Origin: CAVYPR01 sp052145775 | GTDB lineage: Bacteria; Actinomycetota; Acidimicrobiia; Acidimicrobiales; RAAP-2 | Direction of reading: 5' to 3' | Assembly (NCBI GenBank): GCA_052145775.1 | Contig: JBKQNY010000068.1 | Coordinates: 1-22,461 of the forward strand | DNA: 22,461 nt | Shown: positions 7,800 to 15,826 of the stretch, piece after piece | How positions within the stretch are numbered: the stretch's first letter is position 1 | How the letters are laid out: each line of letters starts with the position of its first letter | Program-made: the position numbers and the translations under genes | Notes under the pieces: model-generated | Databases searched by the model: none | What the model was told of the DNA's origin: nothing | What the model saw: only the letters and a program-made list of their open reading frames with translations

Positions 7800-9884
7800 T
7801 CAAAGGTAGGAGGCGCGCGGCGGCCAGGCGAGCGGGAACGTCTCGTGGGCCAGCGAGAGGTTGGGGTTGTAGGCCGGGTCGCGCTCGAGCACCGACGGCC
7901 ACCGGTTGTGCAGGAACCGGATCTCCCGAGCCAGGCGCACGCCGTTGTCGGCCTGGGTCTCGGGAGGGTCGCTGGGCGACTCCCGGTGCACCATCTCGGC
8001 GAAAGGGGTCCAACCGACCCGCCAGCCGGCCTCGCCGAGCCGCAGGCACAGGTCGACGTCGGCGAAGGCCCCCGAGAGGTGCTCCTCGTCGAATCCCCCG
8101 ACCGCCTCGAAGGCCTCCCGGCGCACCGCCATGCAAGCCCAGGAGACGGCGGAGAAGCACTGGCTGAGCATGGCCCGGCCGAAGTAGCCGGGCTCCAGGC
8201 GGTCGGTGAACCGGTGGACGTGGCCGACCGTCCCCCCGATGCCCATCACGATCCCGGCGTGCTGCACCGAGCCGTCGGGGTAGAGCAGCTTCGCCCCCAC
8301 CGCACCGATGCCGGGCTGCAGGAGGAGGCCCACCATCTCCTCGAGCCAATCGTCGGCGCCGACCTCGACGTCGTCGTGGACGAAGCAGAGGATGTCGCCC
8401 GAGGCGGCGCGCACCCCGGCGTTGCGCAGCGCGGCGTCGCTCACGTCACGCTCGTCTCGCACGACGGTGAGCAGGTGGCCGCGGTCGCGCAGGTAGGCAT
8501 GCAGAGGCGGCCGCCGGTCGCCGTCGTCCACCACCACCAGCTCGGGGGCGGGGTAGGTGCTCCGCATCCTGATCGAATCCAGGCACCGCGGCAGCCGGCT
8601 CGGGGTGCGGGCCAGGACCACGACGCTAACCGTCGGCGGCTCGGCGGGCAGCTGGAAGCGGATGCGGTTGAAACCGCTGCCTCCGATGGGCAGGGCCTGG
8701 CCCGAGCGATGCAGCCGGTCGAGGTGGTCCTGGACGGCTCGGCGGGCGGCGACCGCGGCGTACGGCTTGGCCGCGGTGGAGTGGGCGGTCGAGCCGGGAT
8801 GGTCCCGCCAGTGGTAGAGGACGTGTGGCACGTGGACCACCTGCTCGGGGTCGAGCCGCTCGACCACCCGCAGCACGAGGTCCCAGTCCTGGCTCCCCTC
8901 GAGCCCCCGGCGGTAGCCGCCGACGTCGGCCACGAGGTCCCGCCGGATCACCGAGAGGTGCGAGAAGTAGTTCTGCCCGAGCAGGAGGACCGGGTCGTAG
9001 TCGGGCTTGAAGTACGGCCCGGACCGAGCCCCCTCGTCGTTGATGTGGTCCTCGTCGCTGTAGAGGATGCCGGCACCGGGCACCCGGGCCAGGGCGAGGA
9101 CGCAGAGGGCCAACGCGTGCTCGGCCATGATGTCGTCGTGGTCGAAGAGCGCCACCCACTCCCCCTCGGCCATGGAGAGCGCCGTGTTGGAGGCCGCCGA
9201 GATGTGGCCGTTCTCGTTCCGGTACTCGATCTTGATGCGGGGGTCGAGCGCGGCGTACTCCTCGAGCACCTTTTTCACCCAGGCGGCGCTGGAGCAGTCG
9301 TCGGCGACGCAGAGCTCCCAGTTCTGGTAGAGCTGGGCGCGGATCGAGTCGAGCGCCTCGCGCAGGTACTGCTCGGGCGTGTTGAAGACCGGCAGGATGA
9401 CCGAGACGAGCGGGGACGCGGGTAGCGCCTCTAGCCGGCGCCTGATGGCGGCGCGGGCGCGGTCGTCGATCGTGTCGTAGAGGGCGACCCATTCCGGGTA
9501 GCGGCGGTCCTCGGGGAACGAGGTGGAGGGGTCGACCGGGACGGGCAGCTCCGGTCCCGTCACCGATGGGGTCGCGCTGCGGGCCAGAACGCGGGTGCGC
9601 GACACGCCGCGGCGCAACCGCTGAGAGATCCGAAGCAGCCGGCTCGAGCGAAGGGCGCTCATCTCGTCCCGCAGCCCGGCCAGCTCGCTCTCGACCCGTG
9701 CCAATTCCCCTCCCTGGCGGGCGACCGAGCTGGCCAGCCATTCGCTGCTCTCGACCTGGGCGCGGAGGGCTTCGGCGTGGGCTTCGGCGTCCGCCAGGCG
9801 GGCGCGCAGCGTCCCCTCGGTCAGGTCGGCGTCGGCCGAGGGGGAGCCGGCGGGGCGAGCTTCACCGCCCGTCTCGGGCCGCAT
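7800..9884 (-). CDS. Two-domain family 2 glycosyltransferase with N-terminal coiled coil
   Basis: The 694-residue protein begins at ATG 9884. Residues about 20-95 form a charged heptad-rich coiled coil ending in SSRLLRISQRLRRG. The first GT2 domain (about 155-400) is canonical: VSVILPVFNTPEQYLREALD, VADDCSS, DHDD at 248-251 for metal-nucleotide binding, YSDED at 275-279 and GSQDWDLVLRV. The second (about 420-690) has VSVVVLARTP, VVVDDGD, FVHDDVE at 502-507, LLYPDGSVQHAGIVMG, GGFDEEHLSGAFADVDLCLR and MVHRESPSD. Such double GT2 proteins (WsaE-like) build rhamnan or related backbones, each domain making one linkage. It is the last very G+C-rich gene before composition changes and is convergent with the upstream set. 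The sugars used are unknown. Confidence 0.93.
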   Translation of the reverse strand: MRPETGGEARPAGSPSADADLTEGTLRARLADAEAHAEALRAQVESSEWLASSVARQGGELARVESELAGLRDEMSALRSSRLLRISQRLRRGVSRTRVLARSATPSVTGPELPVPVDPSTSFPEDRRYPEWVALYDTIDDRARAAIRRRLEALPASPLVSVILPVFNTPEQYLREALDSIRAQLYQNWELCVADDCSSAAWVKKVLEEYAALDPRIKIEYRNENGHISAASNTALSMAEGEWVALFDHDDIMAEHALALCVLALARVPGAGILYSDEDHINDEGARSGPYFKPDYDPVLLLGQNYFSHLSVIRRDLVADVGGYRRGLEGSQDWDLVLRVVERLDPEQVVHVPHVLYHWRDHPGSTAHSTAAKPYAAVAARRAVQDHLDRLHRSGQALPIGGSGFNRIRFQLPAEPPTVSVVVLARTPSRLPRCLDSIRMRSTYPAPELVVVDDGDRRPPLHAYLRDRGHLLTVVRDERDVSDAALRNAGVRAASGDILCFVHDDVEVGADDWLEEMVGLLLQPGIGAVGAKLLYPDGSVQHAGIVMGIGGTVGHVHRFTDRLEPGYFGRAMLSQCFSAVSWACMAVRREAFEAVGGFDEEHLSGAFADVDLCLRLGEAGWRVGWTPFAEMVHRESPSDPPETQADNGVRLAREIRFLHNRWPSVLERDPAYNPNLSLAHETFPLAWPPRASYL

Positions 9885-9891
9885 CCGGCCG

Positions 9892-9897
9892 AAGGTA
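9892..9897 (-). promoter_or_regulatory. candidate -10 box (TACCTT) of the coiled-coil GT2 gene
   Basis: On the minus strand TACCTT fits TAnnnT and ends seven bases before the ATG at 9884. No good Shine-Dalgarno precedes the ATG, so a leaderless start is again possible. Confidence 0.3.
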
Positions 9898-10240
9898 CCA
9901 CAGGGTCAGTGCGCCGAACGGCGACCGAAAGGGGTAGATGTGCCACACCGGTCTCCGAGGACCGTCCGACGACAACATGGGTCGGCTGGCTGCATTCCCC
10001 ACCGTGGCTCCCGTCCTCGCGATCTACGACCCGAGGCACCCCAAATCGAGGCCAGTGTCGACGCGCCACGGGACGGCCATGCGCCAACCGGCACGATTTT
10101 GCTGTCGGTCGATCCTCATGGGGTCTGCAGTTTGGCGGGCTAGCCTGCTGAATCATTTCCTGGTGCGGGCTCGCCGAGTGCCTCGTCTCGGAGTCGGGCA
10201 TCCCGTACGCGATCGATTCGAGCATCCTTGGTGCAGTCAA

Positions 10241-10267
10241 TTGAGCGTCCAACGCCCGGTCTATACT
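10241..10267 (+). promoter_or_regulatory. candidate sigma-70-type promoter of the GT-B/GT2-repeat operon
   Basis: TTGAGC (10241-10246) and TATACT (10262-10267) are separated by 15 bases, shorter than the ideal 17. The -10 box matches five of six consensus bases. Transcription would start near 10274, leaving a leader of about 38 bases before the ATG at 10312. Confidence 0.4.
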
Positions 10268-10311
10268 CGCGGAGTGGACCCAGGCGCAGGCCACTACCCG
10301 GGTCAGCTGAC

Positions 10312-10962
10312 ATGACGACGGCTGGTCGTGCGGCCCACGTCGAGGAGACATTGGAACAGAATCTCCCGACGGTCTTGTACTTGATCGGTCAGGATTCGCA
10401 CCAGTCCGATGTTCAAGTCCCTGCGTGGTGGCATCAGGACCATCATGGCCAGCGTTGCTACATGGTGACCTTCGGCCGTCTCGAAAGCGTGAAGCGACAG
10501 ATGTCCGACCGGACCTTGGACGAAGTATGGGATCTCGAGGCCAGCGTCACAGAGGATGACGTCGCACAGTTCCTCCTTGAGTTCATCGCCGGGAGAGGTG
10601 TCGACCTCGTCGAAATAGCAACGTCGAGGCTGGCTCTCGACCTGATCCCGGCGGCGAAAATGGCGTTTCCCGAACTCAAGTTCGTCGTCGACCTCAGCAC
10701 AAATACCCGGCTTCGTTGGGACGACTGTTCCTACGTCACCTCTCGGTACGGAAACCTCGTGGATGCCTACGTCACGGACAGTGAAGCCGTCGTGGCCCGG
10801 CTCCGGGCCCAGTACATCCCGGCTACCAAGATCTACGCTGTCCCGCCCTTCGTTGCCACGGGGGACCTTGGTGTGTTCTCCGGCGAGCTGTACGTGACCC
10901 TGATGGGCAGCCGGTCCGCCGAGCCTTGTTCAGGCCGCGTGGCCTCGAGGAGCCGCACTTGA
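10312..10962 (+). CDS. GT-B N-terminal-half protein (stand-alone half glycosyltransferase)
   Basis: The 216-residue protein resembles the N-terminal, acceptor-side Rossmann half of a GT4-type glycosyltransferase: LPTVLYLIGQ, then FPELKFVVDLSTNTR, NLVDAYVTDSEAVVARLRAQY and IPATKIYAVPPF, which is normally the hinge into the donor-binding domain. Only about 36 more residues follow, with no GT4 donor motif, so the second half is missing. The ATG at 10312 follows a TATACT promoter; an upstream GTG at 10228 would extend the frame but lies before that promoter. Its TGA overlaps the TTG of the next gene (TTGA), so the two products are probably made together. It may be a truncated enzyme kept as a partner of the GT2 protein, or a decaying gene. 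Confidence 0.65.
   Translation: MTTAGRAAHVEETLEQNLPTVLYLIGQDSHQSDVQVPAWWHQDHHGQRCYMVTFGRLESVKRQMSDRTLDEVWDLEASVTEDDVAQFLLEFIAGRGVDLVEIATSRLALDLIPAAKMAFPELKFVVDLSTNTRLRWDDCSYVTSRYGNLVDAYVTDSEAVVARLRAQYIPATKIYAVPPFVATGDLGVFSGELYVTLMGSRSAEPCSGRVASRSRT
10947..10952 (+). promoter_or_regulatory. Shine-Dalgarno GAGGAG deciding a TTG start at 10959
   Basis: GAGGAG stands six bases before the TTG at 10959, which itself overlaps the upstream stop as TTGA. An earlier TTG at 10926 in the same frame has no such site. This supports 10959 as the true start and translational coupling. Confidence 0.6.
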
Positions 10963-13900
10963 AGGAGCATTTCCAGCGGCGGGTAGTTCCCGGAACCCAA
11001 CCTCGCGTCAGCGTGGTCATGCCGTTCTTCAACCATGGAATGTTCGTCGCCGAGGCGATCGATTCGGTGCGAGGCCAGTCGTACCCGGTAAGCGAGATCG
11101 TCGTCGTGGACGATGGTTCAAGCGAGCCACAGAGCATCGCCGTGCTCTCGCAGCTTGAACATGATGGGATCGTTGTCCACCGACAAAAGAACCAAGGGCC
11201 CAGCGCCGCTCGAAACGCTGGCGTCGGACTGAGCAGCGGAGACGCGATCCTTTTTCTCGACAGCGATGACCGGCTTTCCGATGGGCAGATCGAGCAGTCC
11301 GTGATGGCCTTGGCCAACGCGCCCGCCGAAATCGGCTTCGCCTACCCGGATCTGCAGTTCTTCGGGAACGAGCGGGACTTGGTCGTCATGCCTCCCTACA
11401 ACTTCTACCTCCTCCTCCACCGGAACTTCTGCGCCATGGGCAGCCTCATCGATCGGTCGATCTTCGATTGCGGACACCAGTTCCGGGAGGATCTTGTCAG
11501 CGGCCACGAAGATTGGGACTTCTTCGTGGGCATGGGGAAGATGGGTGTGTTCGGGGTTCCGGTGCACGGGGTCCCCCTGCAGTGGCGGCGCTGGGGCTTC
11601 TCCCGTTCCGACGGCGTGCAGGAGTCTAAGGGCTCGTTCCTGGAGGAGCTCCGGGATTTACATCCCGACTTGTACAACAGTCGGTCGTTGGTAGAGGTGA
11701 AGAGGCAGTGGTCGCCAGCCCTGAGCGTGGTTGGGGGAAGTGACGTGGCAGCACACCTGGTTGCCCAGACCTGCGACGACTTCGAGCTGGTGGTGCTCTC
11801 GGAGAAGGACGCGGCGGCCGGGAATGCAGCACCGCCGGTGAGGGGTCGCTGGGTGGCCGTCGTCACCCAAGGAGAAGGTTCGATTCTCGCTGATGCAACC
11901 TTCGTCGAGCGGGCTCTCCGGCTCATCGAGCACCGAGCAGTTCCGGTCGCGCTCGGGCTCGAACTCGAAGACGGTGATCGAGTTGGTCGGCGACGTGATG
12001 AACCGAATCGAGGGAGGGCGATCGGGGCCATCGTCGACGGCGCGACGTACGCCAGCTGGTTAGATGAAGCTACCCGTAATGGCGAACATCTCTTGGATTA
12101 CCTGGCGCGCCGTGGCGAACCGGCCAGATGGCTGAGCTGCCGGCGGCCAGCGGCAGTCGGGGGGACAAGGCCCAAGAGAGTCAAAACGGGCAATGCCGAA
12201 AGGCAGCGGCGCTCGCCCCCCTCGCTTGAAGCGACGAGTCAGAAGGACGGTGACGATCAGACGACGTCGAGGTCGGGCCTGGCTGAACAGGCAGCTGAGA
12301 TCGAGACGTCGTTTCGTTGGTCGGAGATACCGCCTCTCTACATTCCGGCGGGTGGTCTCCAGAGGGTGCCCGAGCCGCCGCGCGGGTGTAGGGACGCTTT
12401 GACAGCGATCACGCAGAGGGCATGGGCTCAGTGGGCGCCATCGAGAACTCAGCGATTGGATCTGGTGATCGACGCCCACGGTCGATCGCTTTTCGAAACC
12501 GTCAGTAACGACGCGCCGCCCGCCACCGGGACCGACCGGCTGACCATTGGGCGGATCTGGGCGCGGCCGTTCCCAGGTACTGCGTGCCTCTATTCCAATA
12601 TCGACGTCCTGACGCACGCCCACACGTACCGGGTGTCGGAAGACCAGCCAACGAACCGATTCGAACTACCGATCGGCTACGTCGCGACGGATGACCTGCC
12701 GGGGGCCGTGGACTTGCGAGAGGCGTTGGATCGCGCCGTACATTCCAGTAGCGGCGGTCGCCGCGTGTTGGACCTACCGGAGATCGATACTGGCGGGACG
12801 ACCGCATATATCGAACGGACACGCAACCATCACCAGGCGTGGCCTGGAACGGTGGTTAGGCGGATGCCGGGATTGTCCGGTTCTCGCTCGACGACGATGC
12901 AGCGAACTTGGCCATTGTACGAGGTTGTCCTTCGAAACGGCGCCATCAGATACACGCTTTCGCCTGACGCTTGCGTCGCACAGGACGTCCTCCGTCCGGT
13001 GGCCAATCCGATCGCCAGAGTGACCGAGCAGTCTTCGAACGGAGGCTTGCAGCCCCTCCATGAAGTTCGCTTCCGAGCGACCGGCGGGACCGGGTACGTG
13101 AGCAGAAGCGAATTGGCGGACAGCCTGGACCAGCTCGAGCCAGTGCGGGAGCTGGGCAGCGTGGCAGATGAGCGAGGATTCACCGTCCCATTGGTCCGTC
13201 TACATCCGATCTCACCCGACCGGGCGCTGGCTGGAGAACCAGGGCATCGGTTAGCCATCGATTGGCAGCAAGCTGTCTCTTCCGGATACGTGCCCGAGGG
13301 TGTCATCGGATTCGCCCGTGAACCAGATGCGGACCGCGCTCCTTTGTATCGGTGGCGCTCAACGACTGCGGGTGACCGGCGACTAACCCTCGGTGAACCG
13401 CCGGATGGTCCGCCTCAGATGTGGCAATTCGAGGGGACGCTCGGGACTGCATGGCGTGTTGGCTCTTACCAACTGCGTCTGGTCGATCTTTGGGAAATGG
13501 TTCGAGGTGATGGTGCAGTGTCGTACTCGGTTGAACCTTGGTTCGACGAGGAGCGGGGTTTCGCCGCGCATCGAGTCGTCGCTCGAATCCAGGCAGAGGG
13601 CAGGCCGGACGCCGTTCCTCTGTTTGCCAACGGATCGGCAGATGCGGCGCTGTTGGTGACCAACTGTCGAGGCGAAGGGAAGGTCTTTGACGGTGCGTTC
13701 GAGCGTGTCCTCGGGTATGTCGACCCGGCGTTTCCGCCAACTTCGGCAAAGGAGCAGAGGGGCACCGTCCCTGACGGGCTGGTCGACGTCGACTGGGTCG
13801 ACGGCACCGGGCTCGCCCTTCGCGGGTGGTTGTACCGGATCCAAAGGCCAGGAACGGTGGGGATCCAGAGCGACCCACTCGTAGACGGCCCCCCTCGGGT

Positions 13901-14327
13901 CGTCGACGACGGTGAAGTCCCTCGACCGCATTCGGTCATCGGCTATGCGAGCCTGACGTTACGTCCGGCTTCCCAGCCAGTTTACGCCCTCACGTGTCGC
14001 GTCGATGACCGACGAATAATCTCCACCGCGCTCCCGTCGGACGGCCAATGGGCGATCGACGGGGTAGCCTGCTTCCTCCCGGGTGTTCCCGACATGCCAC
14101 ATGGCGACGACGGGGTCATCGAACTCTCCGCAGATACGGGCAGAAGGCGGGCCATCGACAACCAACGGTCCACGCGATGGATCGACGAGCTGCATTTGCG
14201 GAGACCACTGGGGTCGTCACTTACGGCGGGATGGGTCCGACGGGTTCCGCAAAGGGTCCGGCGGGAGGGGCGTCGCTGGGCCACCCGACTTTTCAGGCGC
14301 TTCGGTTTCGAGCGGGGTCAGGGGTAG
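10959..14327 (+). CDS. Giant GT2 glycosyltransferase with C-terminal beta-repeat array (DUF5648-like)
   Basis: Read from the TTG at 10959 the protein has 1122 residues. The N-terminal GT2 domain (about 16-250) looks active: VSVVMPFFNHG, VVVDDGSS (51-55), NQGPSAARN (78-86), FLDSDD (101-104) and HEDWDFF (183-189). Residues about 260-370 (LVAQTCDDFELVVLSE and on) look like a worn second GT2 fold. A charged low-complexity link follows. From about 510 to 1065 the chain is beta-rich with recurring PL(Y/H/V) starts at about 652, 699, 744 and 795, then 887, roughly 46 residues or a multiple apart, and phrases such as GYVPEGVIGFA and PLYRWRSTTAGDRRLTL that resemble DUF5648 repeats, usually found in secreted carbohydrate-active proteins. 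The last 35 residues are strongly basic. The array might grip a growing glycan; this is inference. Moderate G+C suggests acquisition. Confidence 0.8.
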   Translation: MKEHFQRRVVPGTQPRVSVVMPFFNHGMFVAEAIDSVRGQSYPVSEIVVVDDGSSEPQSIAVLSQLEHDGIVVHRQKNQGPSAARNAGVGLSSGDAILFLDSDDRLSDGQIEQSVMALANAPAEIGFAYPDLQFFGNERDLVVMPPYNFYLLLHRNFCAMGSLIDRSIFDCGHQFREDLVSGHEDWDFFVGMGKMGVFGVPVHGVPLQWRRWGFSRSDGVQESKGSFLEELRDLHPDLYNSRSLVEVKRQWSPALSVVGGSDVAAHLVAQTCDDFELVVLSEKDAAAGNAAPPVRGRWVAVVTQGEGSILADATFVERALRLIEHRAVPVALGLELEDGDRVGRRRDEPNRGRAIGAIVDGATYASWLDEATRNGEHLLDYLARRGEPARWLSCRRPAAVGGTRPKRVKTGNAERQRRSPPSLEATSQKDGDDQTTSRSGLAEQAAEIETSFRWSEIPPLYIPAGGLQRVPEPPRGCRDALTAITQRAWAQWAPSRTQRLDLVIDAHGRSLFETVSNDAPPATGTDRLTIGRIWARPFPGTACLYSNIDVLTHAHTYRVSEDQPTNRFELPIGYVATDDLPGAVDLREALDRAVHSSSGGRRVLDLPEIDTGGTTAYIERTRNHHQAWPGTVVRRMPGLSGSRSTTMQRTWPLYEVVLRNGAIRYTLSPDACVAQDVLRPVANPIARVTEQSSNGGLQPLHEVRFRATGGTGYVSRSELADSLDQLEPVRELGSVADERGFTVPLVRLHPISPDRALAGEPGHRLAIDWQQAVSSGYVPEGVIGFAREPDADRAPLYRWRSTTAGDRRLTLGEPPDGPPQMWQFEGTLGTAWRVGSYQLRLVDLWEMVRGDGAVSYSVEPWFDEERGFAAHRVVARIQAEGRPDAVPLFANGSADAALLVTNCRGEGKVFDGAFERVLGYVDPAFPPTSAKEQRGTVPDGLVDVDWVDGTGLALRGWLYRIQRPGTVGIQSDPLVDGPPRVVDDGEVPRPHSVIGYASLTLRPASQPVYALTCRVDDRRIISTALPSDGQWAIDGVACFLPGVPDMPHGDDGVIELSADTGRRRAIDNQRSTRWIDELHLRRPLGSSLTAGWVRRVPQRVRREGRRWATRLFRRFGFERGQG

Positions 14328-14467
14328 CCCACCCTGATCTCTGCTCGCGATAATTGTCTGCCCATCAACGACACCTCGGAGGCGGTGTGGGAGCGCGATC
14401 CCCAATGATTCAGCGTTCAGCCCGGTGCGCTCAAGACGAGAGCACCCTGCTCTGGGATGATCAATAG

Positions 14468-15826
14468 GTGCGGGTACTCCTGACCACTCGGGCCTTGGCT
14501 CAGCCGGGGGGCTCCGAAACGTATCTGGCCACCGTGGCCCGCGAACTCCGCTCACTCGGCCACGAGCTGATCATCTACTCACCGGAGCACGGGGCCATGG
14601 CCAATCGCCTCCGGGGAGAGGGATTCGAACTCCTCGACTCCCTCGGCGCCTGCCAGATGCCCGACGTGGCCCATGTCCAGCATGCGTCGACGGCCTACTA
14701 CGTGCGGGGCCGCTACCCGGACATTCCGATGGTCTTCGTCTCCCACTCGTCGATCTACGACATCGAGGACGTGCCAGTCTTGGCGTCGCCACAGGCCGCC
14801 GTCGTCCTTAGCGACCTCGTCGCCCGGCGGGTCCAGGCCGGTTCCTGGGCCGACACCGGTACGGTCGTCCGCCTGCGCCAGCCGATCGTGACCCCGCACG
14901 ACGACCCCGCGCTCCGGGCACTTCCAGCCCGACCCGGCCGTGCGGTCCTCCTCGGCCCTCGAACTGGTCTGATCGCGCCCCTCCTGCAGGCGGCGTGCGA
15001 CACCTTGGGCATCGAACTCAGCCATGGAGGCGGTGTTGACTCCTTCGTGGACGATGTCACGCCCGCACTGATGCAGGCCGACATCGTCTTCGCCGTCGGT
15101 CGGACCCTGTTGGAGGGGCTGGCCCTCGGTCGTGCCGGGTTCCTGATCGATGACCGGGGCATGGGCGGATTCGTCGATGCAGAGAGCTACGAGCGATTCG
15201 AGGCTGGAGCGTTCGCAACGTTCGACCCGGAGCCGATTTCGGTAGAGGGCCTGATCGAGCGGATCGGGCGGTACGAGCCCTCCTTGGGTCGAATCGGGCG
15301 GGAGCTGGTCCGCCAGCACCACAGCGCTCGCCGGCACGCTCGTGACCTGGTCGAGAGCTATCGAGCAGCGATCGAACACGGGCCGATGCCGAAGGTGCTG
15401 CTCGACCAGCTGTGCGCACTCACCTCTCAGCAGGCTGACGAGATCTTCCGGCTCAAAGCACGCGACAGGCAGATCCAGTGGGCCGTTGCCGAGAGTGAAC
15501 GCCAGCGGGCAGACACCGAGGTGGCCCGGGCGGCGCTCGAGGCCAGCCAGCGGTCGTTGGAGGCCGAGCTGCAGCGAAGTGAACGCCAGCTGGCAGACAC
15601 CGAGGTGGCTCGGGCGGCGCTCGAGGCCAGCCAGCGGTCGTTGGAGGCCGAGCTTCAGCGAAGTGAGCGCCGGTGGGCAGACACCGAGGTGGCTCGAGCG
15701 GCGCTCGAGATCAGCCAGCGGTCGTTGGATGCCGAACTGCAGCGGATCAGGGAGACTAAGACGATGCGCTGGTCAAGGCCACTGCGCGAGGCATACCGGC
15801 GATTCGCTCGACCAGGCTCCACCTGA
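14468..15826 (+). CDS. GT4-like glycosyltransferase with C-terminal coiled-coil repeats
   Basis: The 452-residue protein starts at GTG 14468 after a 140-base gap; no strong ribosome-binding site is seen. The N-terminus MRVLLTTRALAQPGGSETYL has the glycine-rich acceptor loop of GT4 enzymes (Gly14-Gly15), with VARELRSLGHELIIYSPE next. The donor half is weaker: QADIVFAVGRTLLEGLALGRAGFLIDD, with Glu216 where GT4 proteins keep their glutamate, then SYERFEAGAF. Residues 343-426 are three almost identical 28-residue repeats (four heptads each), predicting a rigid coiled coil, followed by TMRWSRPLREAYRRF, a basic amphipathic tail. It probably transfers a sugar in the same pathway as its neighbours, with the coil giving dimerisation or scaffold contact. 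Donor sugar unknown. Confidence 0.83.
   Translation: MRVLLTTRALAQPGGSETYLATVARELRSLGHELIIYSPEHGAMANRLRGEGFELLDSLGACQMPDVAHVQHASTAYYVRGRYPDIPMVFVSHSSIYDIEDVPVLASPQAAVVLSDLVARRVQAGSWADTGTVVRLRQPIVTPHDDPALRALPARPGRAVLLGPRTGLIAPLLQAACDTLGIELSHGGGVDSFVDDVTPALMQADIVFAVGRTLLEGLALGRAGFLIDDRGMGGFVDAESYERFEAGAFATFDPEPISVEGLIERIGRYEPSLGRIGRELVRQHHSARRHARDLVESYRAAIEHGPMPKVLLDQLCALTSQQADEIFRLKARDRQIQWAVAESERQRADTEVARAALEASQRSLEAELQRSERQLADTEVARAALEASQRSLEAELQRSERRWADTEVARAALEISQRSLDAELQRIRETKTMRWSRPLREAYRRFARPGST
15494..15745 (+). repeat. three tandem 84-bp repeats encoding 28-residue coiled-coil units
   Basis: Units run 15494-15577, 15578-15661 and 15662-15745. Each codes for SER..ADTEVARAALE, .SQRSL.AELQR with few changes (Gln-Arg, Gln-Leu, Arg-Trp at positions 4-5; Ala to Ile at 17 and Glu to Asp at 23 in unit 3). 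The length is exactly four heptads, so copy number can change without breaking coil register or reading frame. Confidence 0.9.

Larger units (their letters stand above)
9885..10311. other. 427-bp divergent intergenic region at a G+C change
   Basis: No supportable gene is present on either strand; the readings through it lack a ribosome-binding site or a recognisable motif. It holds promoters for the divergent genes at 9884 and 10312. The very high G+C to its left gives way to more mixed sequence to its right, so it is a plausible junction. No tRNA, inverted repeat or attachment-like repeat was seen. Confidence 0.6.

Noticed and set aside
9821..10351. 176-residue minus-strand reading in the divergent gap
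   Set aside because: It crosses two gene starts, shows no domain, and would overlap the first 64 bases of the GT2 gene in another frame.
10862..10962. programmed frameshift joining the GT-B half and the GT2 gene
   Set aside because: No slippery heptamer is present in the overlap, while a GAGGAG site and TTGA overlap explain separate translation.
14318..14337. TCAGGG/CCCTGA hairpin at the end of the large GT2 gene
   Set aside because: It spans the stop codon and has no following T-tract, so a terminator call is not supported.
15494..15745. CRISPR-like array
   Set aside because: The repeats are contiguous, in frame and without spacers; they encode coiled-coil heptads.
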